A stretch of 64,000 nt of DNA from Comamonadaceae bacterium (lineage in GTDB: Bacteria > Pseudomonadota > Gammaproteobacteria > Burkholderiales > Burkholderiaceae_C), in the NCBI GenBank assembly GCA_947475685.1, contig CANJNC010000013.1:1-64000 (forward strand). Direction: 5' to 3'. The notes under the pieces are model-generated. The model had not been told where the DNA came from. It saw only the letters and a program-made list of their open reading frames with translations, and made no database searches. This document shows positions 17,690 through 26,503 of the stretch, piece after piece; within the stretch, counting starts at the first letter, position 1, and every line of letters begins with the position of its first letter. The translations under genes were made by a program, and so were the position numbers.

Positions 17690-18685
17690 ATGAGACATGT
17701 ATTCAAAACACTATTGAGCGCTAAAAACTTCCAAGTTTTGCTCCTCTTTGCATTTTGTTTTTGTGGGTTTTTGCACGCGCAAACGGGCCCCTATCCCAAT
17801 CGTCCCGTGACCATGGTCTTGCCCTATGCACCGGGTGGAACGGTGGATATTCAAGCGCGTTTGCTGGCCTCAGGGTTGACGCAAAAGTTGGGTCAAGCGG
17901 TGATTGTTCGCAATATGCCAGGTGCAACAGGCGCAATTGCAACGGATTTTGTGGCGCATGCCGTGCCAGATGGATACACCTTGCTTTTTGCGTCTTCCGC
18001 GCAAACGACCAGCGTGCCTTTGACCGAAAAAGTCAACTACAAGCTAGAGGATTTGGCCCCAGTGAGCGCATCGGGCCGAGGCACCATGATTTTGGCAATC
18101 AACTCTCAAGTGCCTGCCAAAAACTTGATCGAGTTCATCGCCTACGGCAAAGCCAATCAAGGAAAAATCAGTTATGGCTCCTCGGGAACGGGCTCAGTCG
18201 GTCACTTGGTGGGGGCTTTGTTTGGTGCGCGGGCTGGGCTAGAGATTGTGCACATCCCATATAAAGGCGGTGGCCCGGTGATGTCGGATTTGCTTGGGGG
18301 ACAAATCCCCATGCTCTTTGGCAATTCTGCAGAGGTCATGGGCAGCTCCAAGAACCCCAAACTGAGAATCTTGGCCGTGTCCAGCAAGGAGCGCATGAAG
18401 CAGTTGCCAGATATTCCCACGGTGTCTGAATTTTTACCCAACTTTGAGATGACGGCTTGGCAAGGCACTTTGGCGCCGGTGAAGACCCCCAGGGCCATCA
18501 TCGACATCGTCTCTAACGCCATTCAAGAACTCTCCAAAGATCCCAAAGTCATAGAGACGCTTGGGGGGTACGGGGTGGACGCTTTGACAACCACGCCCGA
18601 ACAAATGGCAGCGATGATCAAAGGGGAGCTTCCCGTTTACATAGAGGCGGTGAAGGCCGCTGGATTGACAAAACCGATCAATTGA
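17690..18685 (+). CDS. Bug-family (TctC) receptor 5
   Basis: 331 residues. The signal peptide is about 1-30 (FCFCGFLHAQT), then GPYPNRPVTMVLPYAPGG. GGTVDIQARLLASGL, VIVRNMPGATGAIATDFV, PDGYTLLFASS and HIPYKGGGPVMSDLLGGQ are standard. It is separated from the carboxylase genes by 173 bases and preceded by AGAAAGG, so it may have its own promoter. It ends the forward-strand catabolic run. Confidence 0.92.
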   Translation: MRHVFKTLLSAKNFQVLLLFAFCFCGFLHAQTGPYPNRPVTMVLPYAPGGTVDIQARLLASGLTQKLGQAVIVRNMPGATGAIATDFVAHAVPDGYTLLFASSAQTTSVPLTEKVNYKLEDLAPVSASGRGTMILAINSQVPAKNLIEFIAYGKANQGKISYGSSGTGSVGHLVGALFGARAGLEIVHIPYKGGGPVMSDLLGGQIPMLFGNSAEVMGSSKNPKLRILAVSSKERMKQLPDIPTVSEFLPNFEMTAWQGTLAPVKTPRAIIDIVSNAIQELSKDPKVIETLGGYGVDALTTTPEQMAAMIKGELPVYIEAVKAAGLTKPIN

Positions 18686-18823
18686 CATTCTCCTCGCTTT
18701 GAAGAGGTGAGCGTTTGGGGTGAGCGGTCCTTGGCAGAAGATGGGGACTGTTCTGGTGTGACTCGATCCCTTGGAGCAGCGTGTGTTGGCACACCAAAGC
18801 TTCGTTTCACACGCCCCGTGAAG

Positions 18824-19324
18824 TTATCTTGGCGCTGCCAGGTCCTTGGCGTATTTCAAATGACAAGATTCGCAGGCGTGGTCCAAATCACCGCCGATTT
18901 CAAACAGTTTGTCGACATTTTTTTCTTCGATGGCCTTTAAGTTTTTCCTGGCTTGAAGACCAAAGTTGCGCGTTTGTTGCATCCAAACCCCTTGGTCTTT
19001 TGCGCGTCCTTCAAGCATCAACAAATTGGCCGATTCCACAAGAATACCAGCTTGAATTCTCAACGCGTTCCAGTCCTCTTGAGTTTTGGGCGCATTGGCT
19101 TTGGTGCCTTTTTCATTGCTGACCCAAGACACCGAGTCCCATATGGCGTCTGCTGCTGGATCAATCACCCACTTCATCAACTCGGCAATGCTTTGCTGTG
19201 TGTCAAAGGACGCGCTCGTTTGAACGGGCGCAGGGGTGCTTTGCTCTTTGGATGTGCAAGCGAGCAAGCTCAGGACCAAAACCAGTCCAAGAAAGAGTGT
19301 CTTCCAATGTCTTCGTGTAGTCAT
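18824..19324 (-). CDS. Cytochrome c'-like lipoprotein
   Basis: 166 residues. The N-terminal signal ends in LSLLAC, a good lipobox, so it is probably a lipid-anchored periplasmic protein. A mostly helical region follows, and a single haem-binding CESCH (CxxCH) lies near the C-terminus (HACESCHLKYAKD). A C-terminal CxxCH on the last helix of a four-helix bundle is the cytochrome c' layout. Cytochrome c' proteins bind NO or act in electron transfer; membrane anchoring is less usual. It could also be an electron acceptor for nearby oxidoreductases, but no direct evidence links them. Confidence 0.75.
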   Translation of the reverse strand: MTTRRHWKTLFLGLVLVLSLLACTSKEQSTPAPVQTSASFDTQQSIAELMKWVIDPAADAIWDSVSWVSNEKGTKANAPKTQEDWNALRIQAGILVESANLLMLEGRAKDQGVWMQQTRNFGLQARKNLKAIEEKNVDKLFEIGGDLDHACESCHLKYAKDLAAPR

Positions 19325-19328
19325 GTGA

Positions 19329-19360
19329 TGCAGTGTGTTGCAGTGTGTTGCAGTGTGTTG
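19329..19360. repeat. 10-bp tandem repeat, three copies
   Basis: The unit TGCAGTGTGT occurs three times in a row, followed by TG, just upstream of the cytochrome c'-like gene (its start is at 19324 on the minus strand). It therefore sits in that gene's 5' leader or ribosome binding region. It is too short for a satellite, but copy number could vary by slippage. Confidence 0.8.
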
Positions 19361-19425
19361 ATGGGGGGTACATCAATTGAAAAAAAGGCCTGGACCAAGA
19401 AGCAAGACTTTAAACGGTTTATGTC

Positions 19426-20667
19426 TTAAGTGAAACTGTTGTTTCTACGGGTTTTCATGTAAATGAAGGCCACCACAACCAACAAGATGAGACACGCCAA
19501 GGCCAAAGAGGCGTGAATCCCCACAAGACCTCCGGTGAGTCCCACCACCAAACCTGATCCCGCACGCATTCCAAGAGAAGACATGTTGTAGAGCCCAATG
19601 ACCCGTCCGCGCATGTCCGGTGGAGCGTTCATCTGCACAATCGCTTGTGTCATGGTGCTGAAGGCGAGCTCCAAGAAGCCTGCACCGACCAACAGGACCA
19701 ACGCCAAAACGTAATTGGTGCTGAGAGCAAACGCGCCCAAGAACACACACCAAAGAGCGGCCAAGCTGAGCACGGCTTTGGGTGTGTTGGGGATCCAGTT
19801 GTATCTCTCAAGCATCAAGCCAGCAAGCAAGGCACCCAAAGCATCCGCTGCCAAGAGCATGCTGTAGACAAAGCCTTGGTCGGTGTGCGCCAAGTCATGC
19901 ACGTAGCCTGGCATTTGCGCTTGGTAACTGTTGCCTACAAAAAAGGAGGCGGCCCCTGCCAAGAGCAACATGCTCATCAGGGTGGGGTTAAAGGAGACGT
20001 CTTTGAAGGTGGCTTGAATATCTGCCAAGCCTTTGATGGCTCGCCTGGAGGTGACGGTGACTTGGTTATAGACATGGCCATAAGGCGCTTTCCAAAGCCA
20101 AAGGATGGTTGGAATGTAGAAAAAGGCATTGAGGATCATCCCCTCAATGGGGCCGACTTGCAAGAGAATCAAGCCACCCACTGCCGGTCCAACCAAGAGA
20201 CTTAAATACCGCCCCGTGGCCAAGAGTCGAATGGCGCTTGGTAAGAGGGGGGCTTCAACCACGTCGTACAAAAGCATTTGACTCGATGTATGCCACAACA
20301 CACCCGAGCATCCATGAAGGATGAGTAAAACCATGGCGGCCCATTGTGTCAAGGAGTCTGTCACAAAGAAGTAAGCCCATCCAAGGGAGGCAGCGATGAA
20401 CATGAGCATGCCCAACTGAATGAGGCGCCTGGGATCAAAGCGCTCGGCCAAGGCGCCTGCGGGGACAGAGAACAGTAAAAAAGGCAGCCAGTGCGACACC
20501 ACCGCAAAGCCACCCAAGACGGGTGAGTGAAACTTCTCAAACATGATCCAGTAACTGATCACGTGTTCAATGTTGTCGGCCATCATGGCCAACACAAAGG
20601 TGGCCAATTGCTTTTGAAAGCCTGGGTTCTTAAGCGCTGCAAAGGACGGGGTCGATGAAGGGGTCAT
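19426..20667 (-). CDS. MFS transporter (DHA3/EntS-like)
   Basis: 413 residues with about 12 hydrophobic segments. The motif between helices 2 and 3 reads AGALAERFDPRRLIQ, and PPDMRGRVIGLYNMSSLGMRAG between helices 10 and 11 is typical of the MFS DHA3 group that includes the enterobactin exporter EntS. It is an inner-membrane, probably proton-coupled exporter. It lies downstream of a UbiD gene on the same strand. The substrate is unknown; efflux of an aromatic intermediate or siderophore would fit the family. Confidence 0.85.
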   Translation of the reverse strand: MTPSSTPSFAALKNPGFQKQLATFVLAMMADNIEHVISYWIMFEKFHSPVLGGFAVVSHWLPFLLFSVPAGALAERFDPRRLIQLGMLMFIAASLGWAYFFVTDSLTQWAAMVLLILHGCSGVLWHTSSQMLLYDVVEAPLLPSAIRLLATGRYLSLLVGPAVGGLILLQVGPIEGMILNAFFYIPTILWLWKAPYGHVYNQVTVTSRRAIKGLADIQATFKDVSFNPTLMSMLLLAGAASFFVGNSYQAQMPGYVHDLAHTDQGFVYSMLLAADALGALLAGLMLERYNWIPNTPKAVLSLAALWCVFLGAFALSTNYVLALVLLVGAGFLELAFSTMTQAIVQMNAPPDMRGRVIGLYNMSSLGMRAGSGLVVGLTGGLVGIHASLALACLILLVVVAFIYMKTRRNNSFT

Positions 20668-20820
20668 GGTTGAGCGTTCAAGGTGAGGATGTGCTCCCGT
20701 GCTTTCTTGAGACAGGAACTGATGGGCAAAGCTTAGGCTGTGTGGAGTCTATCACCCAACGTCAAGAGGGATCGGTTGAACGTTTGGCACAGGCAAGACG
20801 TTTGCAAAGAGCAAGAGTTT

Positions 20821-22632
20821 TCACTTCTTTGACTTGCCGCTTTTGCTTGGAGACGTCTTTTTAACAGCGCTTGGGGCTGCTGACTTTTTCGCCGCTGTCT
20901 TCTTATTCAAAGCTTTGTTGGATTTGGCCGCTTTTTCAAAATAAGCGCTGTCCATGTGGTGCTTGATCTCTGTGTTCATGGGCAAATCGGATCTGCGCTG
21001 TTTGGCGATCTCCTCTCCCGTGAGAAAATAGTCGCTCTTGACCGCACGCTTGGCCATGACTTCGTTTCTCTCTGTCCAGTCACCCAAAGAGTAGCCAAAC
21101 CAAGGCGCCTCAGGACGCAAGGGGGGCAACTTCAATTCATCCCAAATCTTTTTGGCGTTTTCCATGAACTCGCGTTTGGGCAAAGCGATGGGGGGGAAGT
21201 TGTCCTTCAAAGTCGCATCGACCAAAAGGGAGGCATCCTCGCCGTTGTTTCTCGCACTTCGAGGTCCGTGGCCTGGGTCTCGATGATTGAGGATTTGTAA
21301 ATCAAGCGAATAATTGGCGCGATAGCTCATGGCCCATAAGAGTGCGTCGGCATTGTCTGGATCGATGTCATCATTGATGGCAATCACAAATTTGCCACCC
21401 GACCTGAGTAGGGAGGAGGCGCCGTACAAGGCTCTCCAAACTTCAGTGGGGGGCGTCTTTCTATCGAGCACAACTGCAATGACTTTTCTAAGGTTCGTGA
21501 GGGGTTCGTGCATGGACACTCGAATCACGCCCTTGATGCCTAAATTGCGTTTCAAATGGTTCGTAAAAACGGGCTCCAAGGCCACGCGTTTGATCAGTGA
21601 GGACTCGGAAGGAGTGACTTGAGAGATGATGGAGGTGAGAATCGCTTTTTTGCGTCTGGTGATGGCAGTGACCTCCATGTAAGCGTTGTACTCTTGCAAG
21701 TTCACGTGCCCATGGGACTCACCAAAGGGCGCCTCAGGCTCCAAATCCTTGGTGATGATGTAGCCCTCGATCACAATCTCAGCCTCTGCGGGGACCAAGA
21801 GATCAACCGTTTTGCACTTGACCACATTGATGGGTGAACCGGCCAGGCCACCGGCCACATCCATCTCATCGGTGTCTTCAGACAGCTTTTGTGCAGAGGT
21901 GAACGCCACACAAGGAGGGCAGCCCAAAATCACGGCTGCAGGCAATTTTTCACCTCTGGCTTTGGCTTTTTCCCAGTGTGTATAGATACCAGGTTGATTC
22001 TCTAAAGACGGGTTCATCCCAAGTCGAGTGGGAGACTTGATTTGACCGCGGTAGATGCCCATGTTTTGGATCCCTGTCTCAGGATCTTTGGTGATGTATT
22101 GAGACAAGGTGGTGTAGGGCGCATTGTCCCATCCGGGAGATGATATGGGCACAGGAATGCCATCCAAGCCTTGACCCGGTTTCAACAGATCTTTGCCCAT
22201 GATGACAATTTCTTGGCAGGGTGCCTCTTTTAAAACACGCGGCTTGATGGGGTTGGCAATCGCTTTGTTCCAAGTCTTGCCGATGTCTTCAATTTTACAA
22301 CCCATGCCGGTGCTGTAAATCTCACGGTTGGCTGCCAAGGCGCCCACGACCACAGGGATGTCATATTTGTGCCCCTTGCTGTCGGTGACGTTGGTGAACA
22401 AGAAGGCTTTGCGATCGGGCTCAGCAATGCCTCCCCTGAATTGCCATCTCACCAAGGGGTGCATCTCCGTGTCTTTGTTGATTTCACGATCGATGGTGAT
22501 CAACAGGCCTGCGCGCTCTAGCGAGGCCAAATGTTCATGCAAGTCTGGATAGTCGCGCGCGGGCCCGTGCAAAGCCTTGGAGGTTTTTGGGGTGGGGGGG
22601 GCTGCGGGTTTGGCACGCGATGCTTTGGTCAT
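20821..22632 (-). CDS. UbiD-family (de)carboxylase 2 with lysine-rich C-terminal tail
   Basis: 603 residues, roughly 100 longer than usual. The core has the prFMN site NMGIYR (N...R) and EAPFGES (E....E), plus SLIKRVALEPVF and DDIDPDNADALLWAMSYR, shared with the UbiD at 32732; the two form one subfamily apart from the UbiD at 1535. The N-terminus carries a Pro/Ala/Lys leader (about 1-22). The last roughly 40 residues are a Lys/Ala/Ser repeat-like tail (KKTAAKKSAAPSAVKK), unlike the ordinary UbiD end. There is no UbiX next to it; the nearest is at 34389. The substrate is unknown, presumably an aromatic acid. Confidence 0.9.
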   Translation of the reverse strand: MTKASRAKPAAPPTPKTSKALHGPARDYPDLHEHLASLERAGLLITIDREINKDTEMHPLVRWQFRGGIAEPDRKAFLFTNVTDSKGHKYDIPVVVGALAANREIYSTGMGCKIEDIGKTWNKAIANPIKPRVLKEAPCQEIVIMGKDLLKPGQGLDGIPVPISSPGWDNAPYTTLSQYITKDPETGIQNMGIYRGQIKSPTRLGMNPSLENQPGIYTHWEKAKARGEKLPAAVILGCPPCVAFTSAQKLSEDTDEMDVAGGLAGSPINVVKCKTVDLLVPAEAEIVIEGYIITKDLEPEAPFGESHGHVNLQEYNAYMEVTAITRRKKAILTSIISQVTPSESSLIKRVALEPVFTNHLKRNLGIKGVIRVSMHEPLTNLRKVIAVVLDRKTPPTEVWRALYGASSLLRSGGKFVIAINDDIDPDNADALLWAMSYRANYSLDLQILNHRDPGHGPRSARNNGEDASLLVDATLKDNFPPIALPKREFMENAKKIWDELKLPPLRPEAPWFGYSLGDWTERNEVMAKRAVKSDYFLTGEEIAKQRRSDLPMNTEIKHHMDSAYFEKAAKSNKALNKKTAAKKSAAPSAVKKTSPSKSGKSKK

Positions 22633-22643
22633 TGTAAAAATCC

Positions 22644-22676
22644 AGAGATATAAAAGAGATATAAAGGAGAGATAAA
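22644..22676. repeat. 11-bp tandem repeat upstream of UbiD 2
   Basis: AGAGATATAAA occurs twice, followed by a third, imperfect copy GGAGAGATAAA. It lies between the iron-type binding protein and the start of UbiD 2 (22632), read on the minus strand, so it is in the translation initiation region of UbiD 2. Slippage would change leader length but not the reading frame. Confidence 0.75.
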
Positions 22677-22693
22677 AGAAAAAAAGGCGAGCC

Positions 22694-23752
22694 TTAGTTT
22701 TTGGGAATCTTGGTCACGTTTTGCTCAAAGAGCTTGGTCCATTTGGCATAGTTGTCAATGATGTAGTTGGGGTCTATGACATTGATTTTAAGCTCAGGGT
22801 AAGGATTGCTCACTTTGGTGCTCGTTGGGTAGTAGCCCAAAGTGGTGAGCAACTTTTGGGTATCGGCAGAGAGCAAATAGTCGTAAAAAAGCAATGCACT
22901 GTAGGGGTGAGGCGCCTTGGCCGCCACGCCCACATTAAATCCTTGAGCCACCACGGGATCCAATGCAAACCAATCCACGGGTTTGCCGGCTTTTTTATCT
23001 TTTTCCGGCAAATCAATGTAAACCGTCAGGGCCAAGGGCACCTCTCCTGCAACCACCAAGTTGTGCAGCAAGGACACCCCAAGTCGGGTGGAGAAGCCAT
23101 TTTTTTGTCCAATCTCTTTAAATAGAGCAATGCCTTTTTCTTCACCCATGGACTGAGTGACTTTGGCAAACCATTCCTCCGCCTTGGACTCAATGCCCAG
23201 ATTGCTTTTGAAGCGTGGGTCTAGCAAGTCGTTGAAACTTTTGGGCAAGTTTTCTTTTTTGATCGCCTGCGTGTTGTAGGACTGAACAACCACATTCATA
23301 AAAAGACTGGACCACAATTGGTGAGGGACAACGGCACTTGCAATCAAGTCTTTGGTGTGGGGCGAGTAAACAGGCTGCAGCAAATGCTCTCGGGACATGG
23401 CAAGCATCTCTCCTGCAGGGGTCATGATCACATCCACTTCGGCGCGCTTGGAGTTGGACTCGCGAATCACGCGTTGAAGCACGTTGTCACTGCCAGAGCG
23501 CCAAGCTTTGACTTTGATACCTGTCTTGGCTTCAAAGGGCGCCAAAAGGGCGGCGAGGTCTTGTGGCCTTGAGGCCGTGTAAACAGTCAAGCCCCCTTCA
23601 GATTTGGCCAAAGAGGTGATTTTCTCGACCCGGTCTGCTTTGTCATAGGTCAGCGGCAAGGCCAAATTGGTTTGTCCAAATGCGAGCGCACTCCAAAGGC
23701 CGAGAAGGCTCAGAGCCAGAAGAAAGTGCCATCGCTGAAGGGTTGATTTCAT
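22694..23752 (-). CDS. Orphan extracellular solute-binding protein, iron(III) ABC type
   Basis: 352 residues. The signal peptide is about 1-26 (LSLLGLWSALAFGQ). The sequence then resembles the FbpA/AfuA-like bacterial extracellular solute-binding family: GGLTVYTASRPQDLAALLAP, FEAKTGIKVKAWRSGSDNV and later LLFYDYLLSADTQKLL. In a full transporter it would deliver ligand to an ABC permease and ATPase, but neither gene is in this window. Members of this family linked to aromatic catabolism may bind organic acids instead of iron. It is co-directional with UbiD 2 and Bug 6. Confidence 0.82.
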   Translation of the reverse strand: MKSTLQRWHFLLALSLLGLWSALAFGQTNLALPLTYDKADRVEKITSLAKSEGGLTVYTASRPQDLAALLAPFEAKTGIKVKAWRSGSDNVLQRVIRESNSKRAEVDVIMTPAGEMLAMSREHLLQPVYSPHTKDLIASAVVPHQLWSSLFMNVVVQSYNTQAIKKENLPKSFNDLLDPRFKSNLGIESKAEEWFAKVTQSMGEEKGIALFKEIGQKNGFSTRLGVSLLHNLVVAGEVPLALTVYIDLPEKDKKAGKPVDWFALDPVVAQGFNVGVAAKAPHPYSALLFYDYLLSADTQKLLTTLGYYPTSTKVSNPYPELKINVIDPNYIIDNYAKWTKLFEQNVTKIPKN

Positions 23753-23794
23753 ATTCGCTCTTTCGTGTGTTCAAAGTGCAAGGCTTAGCACCGG

Positions 23795-23844
23795 TATTGC
23801 GCCCCTAATGCGCCCCTAATGCGCCCCTATTGCGCCCCTATTGC
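23795..23844. repeat. 11-bp tandem repeat, about 4.5 copies
   Basis: Unit TATTGCGCCCC / TAATGCGCCCC repeated with one alternating base (A or T at position 3), between Bug 6 and the iron-type binding protein. It contains no gene. The GC-rich units could form a transcriptional pause or simply mark replication slippage. Confidence 0.85.
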
Positions 23845-23861
23845 AAGCATCAAGAGGATCT

Positions 23862-24875
23862 TTATTCTTTTTCAATATTGCTTTGCTTGACCACCTCACC
23901 CCAATAGGCAAATTCGCTTCTCATGTACTGAGCCGCCTCCTCAGGCGAGCTGCTAAAGCGCGGCTGCAAACCCAATGAATTGAGTTTTTGCTCCATCTCT
24001 GCAGTAGAGAGCACACTCATCAAAGAGGTGTAGGTCGACTGAACAAGCGCTTTGGGACTGCCTTGGGGCAACAAGAGCATGAGCCAAGTGACCGCTGTAA
24101 AGTCTGTCATGCCCTGCTCTTTAAAGGTGGGTACTTGGGAGAAGATGCCTCCTAAGCGCTTGCTGCTGCCGGTGGCGATTGCTCTTAAGCGACCCGACTC
24201 CACGTGAGCCCGCACTGCAGACGCAGTTTCCAGCGCCATAGAGACGTTGCCCGCCACCACATCGGTCAAACCCGCCACACTGCCCTTGTAGGGAATGTGG
24301 GTGATTTTCAAGCCAGCACGGCGCTTTAATTCTTCCATGGCCAAATGTGACACGGTACCATTGCCAGAGGAGGCATTGGTCAATTTGTCTGGATTGCTCT
24401 TGGCATAAGAGAGGAGTTCTTTGAGATTGAGTGCTGGCAAGTTGGGGTTGCAAACCAGCACAAAGGGCAAGTCGCCCACGAGTCCCACAGACTCAAAGTC
24501 CTTTAACGTGTCATAGCCAACCGATTTGTAGATGTGCGGATTGGTGTCCAATGCGGACATGTGCGCCATCATCATCACGCTGCCATTGGCTGGGGACTTG
24601 GCCAATTGAGACAAGGCCATGCTGCCTCCTTGACCGGGTCGGTTGTCCACGATGAAGTTGTCACCCGTTAGGGTGTTGAGTTTTTCAGCGATGACACGCG
24701 TCACCATATCGGTGGCCTGTCCGGGGGGAAAGCCTACAAACACTTTCACCACTTTGCCCCCAGTCGTTTGCGCAAAGCTGCTGTCCAAGCAAACGGCACC
24801 CAGGCCAGCCCATAGAGTTTGAAGGGCCGATCGGCGAGCGCTTTCAAGTGCGTTCATGGGGGGGGAATTCTTCAT
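23862..24875 (-). CDS. Bug-family (TctC) receptor 6
   Basis: 337 residues. The export signal carries an RR pair followed by a hydrophobic stretch (ARRSALQTLWAGLGAVC...FAQ), so a Tat-like route is possible. The mature part starts GGKVVKVFVGFPPGQATDMV; the usual PGG is PGQ here. FIVDNRPGQGGSMALSQL and HIPYKGSVAGLTDVVAGNV follow. It is the only Bug within the minus-strand Mo-hydroxylase/CoxG/UbiD 2 run and is the candidate receptor for that pathway. Confidence 0.9.
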   Translation of the reverse strand: MKNSPPMNALESARRSALQTLWAGLGAVCLDSSFAQTTGGKVVKVFVGFPPGQATDMVTRVIAEKLNTLTGDNFIVDNRPGQGGSMALSQLAKSPANGSVMMMAHMSALDTNPHIYKSVGYDTLKDFESVGLVGDLPFVLVCNPNLPALNLKELLSYAKSNPDKLTNASSGNGTVSHLAMEELKRRAGLKITHIPYKGSVAGLTDVVAGNVSMALETASAVRAHVESGRLRAIATGSSKRLGGIFSQVPTFKEQGMTDFTAVTWLMLLLPQGSPKALVQSTYTSLMSVLSTAEMEQKLNSLGLQPRFSSSPEEAAQYMRSEFAYWGEVVKQSNIEKE

Positions 24876-24935
24876 GCGTGTGTCTCCAAGTCAATGGCGT
24901 GTCGGTTTTTTTTGAAAAAATTCAAAGGCCCACAT

Positions 24936-25610
24936 TCAATGCATAAATTTGGCGCCAGCTATCGCTAAAGAGGCACCCAAGATGGCAGCGGGTGCAAGCC
25001 ACCAAGCGGGGACCATGGGTTCGGTGGACTGAGCGCGTTCCAGGCCATGGGTGGAGACCGCGCTTGCAGGGGCCACAGCATGGTCTTGGGTTGCCAAGAC
25101 GCCACTGCTTTGGGGGGCGTTTGGCGATGGGTTGACCACGGCCGTGCTGGGCGTGCTGGGCGTGCTTGGAGGTGGATGGAGTTGATCTTGAAAGGCCTTG
25201 AAAAAGTCATCGGTCATTTTCTTGGCCACGCTGTCAATCAAGCGAGAACCGACCTGTGCCAATTTGCCACCCACTTGTGCTTTGGCTTCGTAGGACAACT
25301 CCGTGCCGCCATCCACCGCGCGCAAAATCACGCTGGAGGAGCCTTTGCCAAAACCCACTGCACCGCCTTGTCCTTCAAAGAGCATCACGCAAGATTCTGG
25401 GGCATTGACCTCGGTCATTTTCAATGAGCCTTGAAAGCGAGCTCTTAAGGGACCGATGGCTGTTTTGATGACCACCTTGAATTCATCGGTGCCGATTTTC
25501 TCAACCGACTCGCACCCAGGCAAACACAATTTCAAGATCACGGGGTCGTTCAATGCATGCCAAACGGTTTCGCGCTTGGAGGGGAGGATTTTTTTTCCGA
25601 TGATTTCCAT
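24936..25610 (-). CDS. coxG: CoxG-like SRPBCC protein with C-terminal membrane anchor
   Basis: 224 residues. The first 150 form the CoxG/SRPBCC domain (VWHALNDPVILKLCLPGCESV, then GPLRARFQGSL and ELSYEAKAQVGGKLAQVGSRL). A Pro/Ser/Thr-rich linker (about 145-200) leads to one transmembrane helix near the end (WWLAPAAILGASLAIAGAKF). In carboxydotrophs CoxG anchors the molybdenum CO dehydrogenase to the membrane. Here it would do the same for the Mo hydroxylase encoded upstream at 27372-31243. The CoxL loop of true CO dehydrogenase is absent, so CO oxidation is not implied. Confidence 0.85.
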   Translation of the reverse strand: MEIIGKKILPSKRETVWHALNDPVILKLCLPGCESVEKIGTDEFKVVIKTAIGPLRARFQGSLKMTEVNAPESCVMLFEGQGGAVGFGKGSSSVILRAVDGGTELSYEAKAQVGGKLAQVGSRLIDSVAKKMTDDFFKAFQDQLHPPPSTPSTPSTAVVNPSPNAPQSSGVLATQDHAVAPASAVSTHGLERAQSTEPMVPAWWLAPAAILGASLAIAGAKFMH

Positions 25611-25761
25611 GTGAATTGATTTCTTTTTAAAAACTATAAAAATAACAAAGGATTTTTTTCAATGGACATGAGAGCAAAGCGTCTCTCATTCAAAGGGGTT
25701 TGAGGGCCACTGTAGCGGCAATCCTTTTTTTTCCAGAAAGCATCTTACATCGACGGCTTGC

Positions 25762-26493
25762 TCAATGGGCTTTTTTCTTCATCTCTTGGGCCGTATTGAC
25801 CATGGAGTGCAAGCTTCTGGCGTAGTCAATGGCGCCTTGCTCATCCATGCGAGGCGCAACTCTTAAATATTCCTTTAAGCCCAAAATTGCTGGCCTGGGT
25901 CTTGAGAGCAGCAAGTCGCAAAACCTTTGCACTTCTGCGTCAAGTGAGTCTTCGCTCACCACGTTGCTCACAAGACCGTAAGAGAGCGCTTTGTGCGCAT
26001 CGATGAAGTCGGCTGAGTAAGCCATCCACAAAATCGCATTGCGGTTCATGCGATCATAGATGGCAGACATCACCATCGTGGGCATCACATTGTGTGCGAT
26101 TTCAGGAATGTTAAAGGTGCTGGTGTCGCTGGCAAAGCTCACATCGCAGAGTGACGCAATGGCCGTTCCAAAGCCCATCACCCGTCCTCTTAAGACGCCA
26201 ACGACAGGGACCAAGCAAGAGCGCAAGGCCTTGTAGCTGTTGAAAATAGAGTCGTACTCAGCGCGACGCGAGTAGGCCTCGGGGGAAGGTGGGTGAGCCG
26301 CATCGCGAATGCGACCGGTACAAAAGTCTGGGCCCACGCTGTCCAAGAGCACCATATCTGATGTTTCATGCGCACTTAAAACCGCTTTGGACAAAGCAGC
26401 GGCCATGCTGTCCGAGACGCCATTGTCTTCAGTACGATTGAAGGTGATTTTGAGAATTCGCCCGACTTGTTGGACGATGAGGTGTTCACTCAT
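25762..26493 (-). CDS. Enoyl-CoA hydratase/isomerase family protein
   Basis: 243 residues, crotonase fold. The oxyanion-hole regions GPDFCTGRIRD and VLRGRVMGFGTAIASLCDVSFASD are present, and the glutamate-bearing PEIAHNVMP follows. AAGGAG lies upstream of the ATG. Crotonases hydrate enoyl-CoA, isomerise it or cleave rings. It is coupled with the adjacent alpha/beta hydrolase downstream of the Mo-hydroxylase genes. The substitution pattern does not decide which reaction it performs. Confidence 0.85.
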   Translation of the reverse strand: MSEHLIVQQVGRILKITFNRTEDNGVSDSMAAALSKAVLSAHETSDMVLLDSVGPDFCTGRIRDAAHPPSPEAYSRRAEYDSIFNSYKALRSCLVPVVGVLRGRVMGFGTAIASLCDVSFASDTSTFNIPEIAHNVMPTMVMSAIYDRMNRNAILWMAYSADFIDAHKALSYGLVSNVVSEDSLDAEVQRFCDLLLSRPRPAILGLKEYLRVAPRMDEQGAIDYARSLHSMVNTAQEMKKKAH

Positions 26494-26503
26494 GATTGGC
26501 TCC

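Noticed and set aside
18707-19429. Plus-strand open frames opposite the cytochrome gene
   Set aside because: They are antisense to a lipoprotein with a clear signal peptide and haem motif, and have no motif of their own.
19329-23844. CRISPR array, suggested by several short repeats
   Set aside because: Repeats are 10-11 bp direct units without 20-40 bp spacers, and no cas gene is present.
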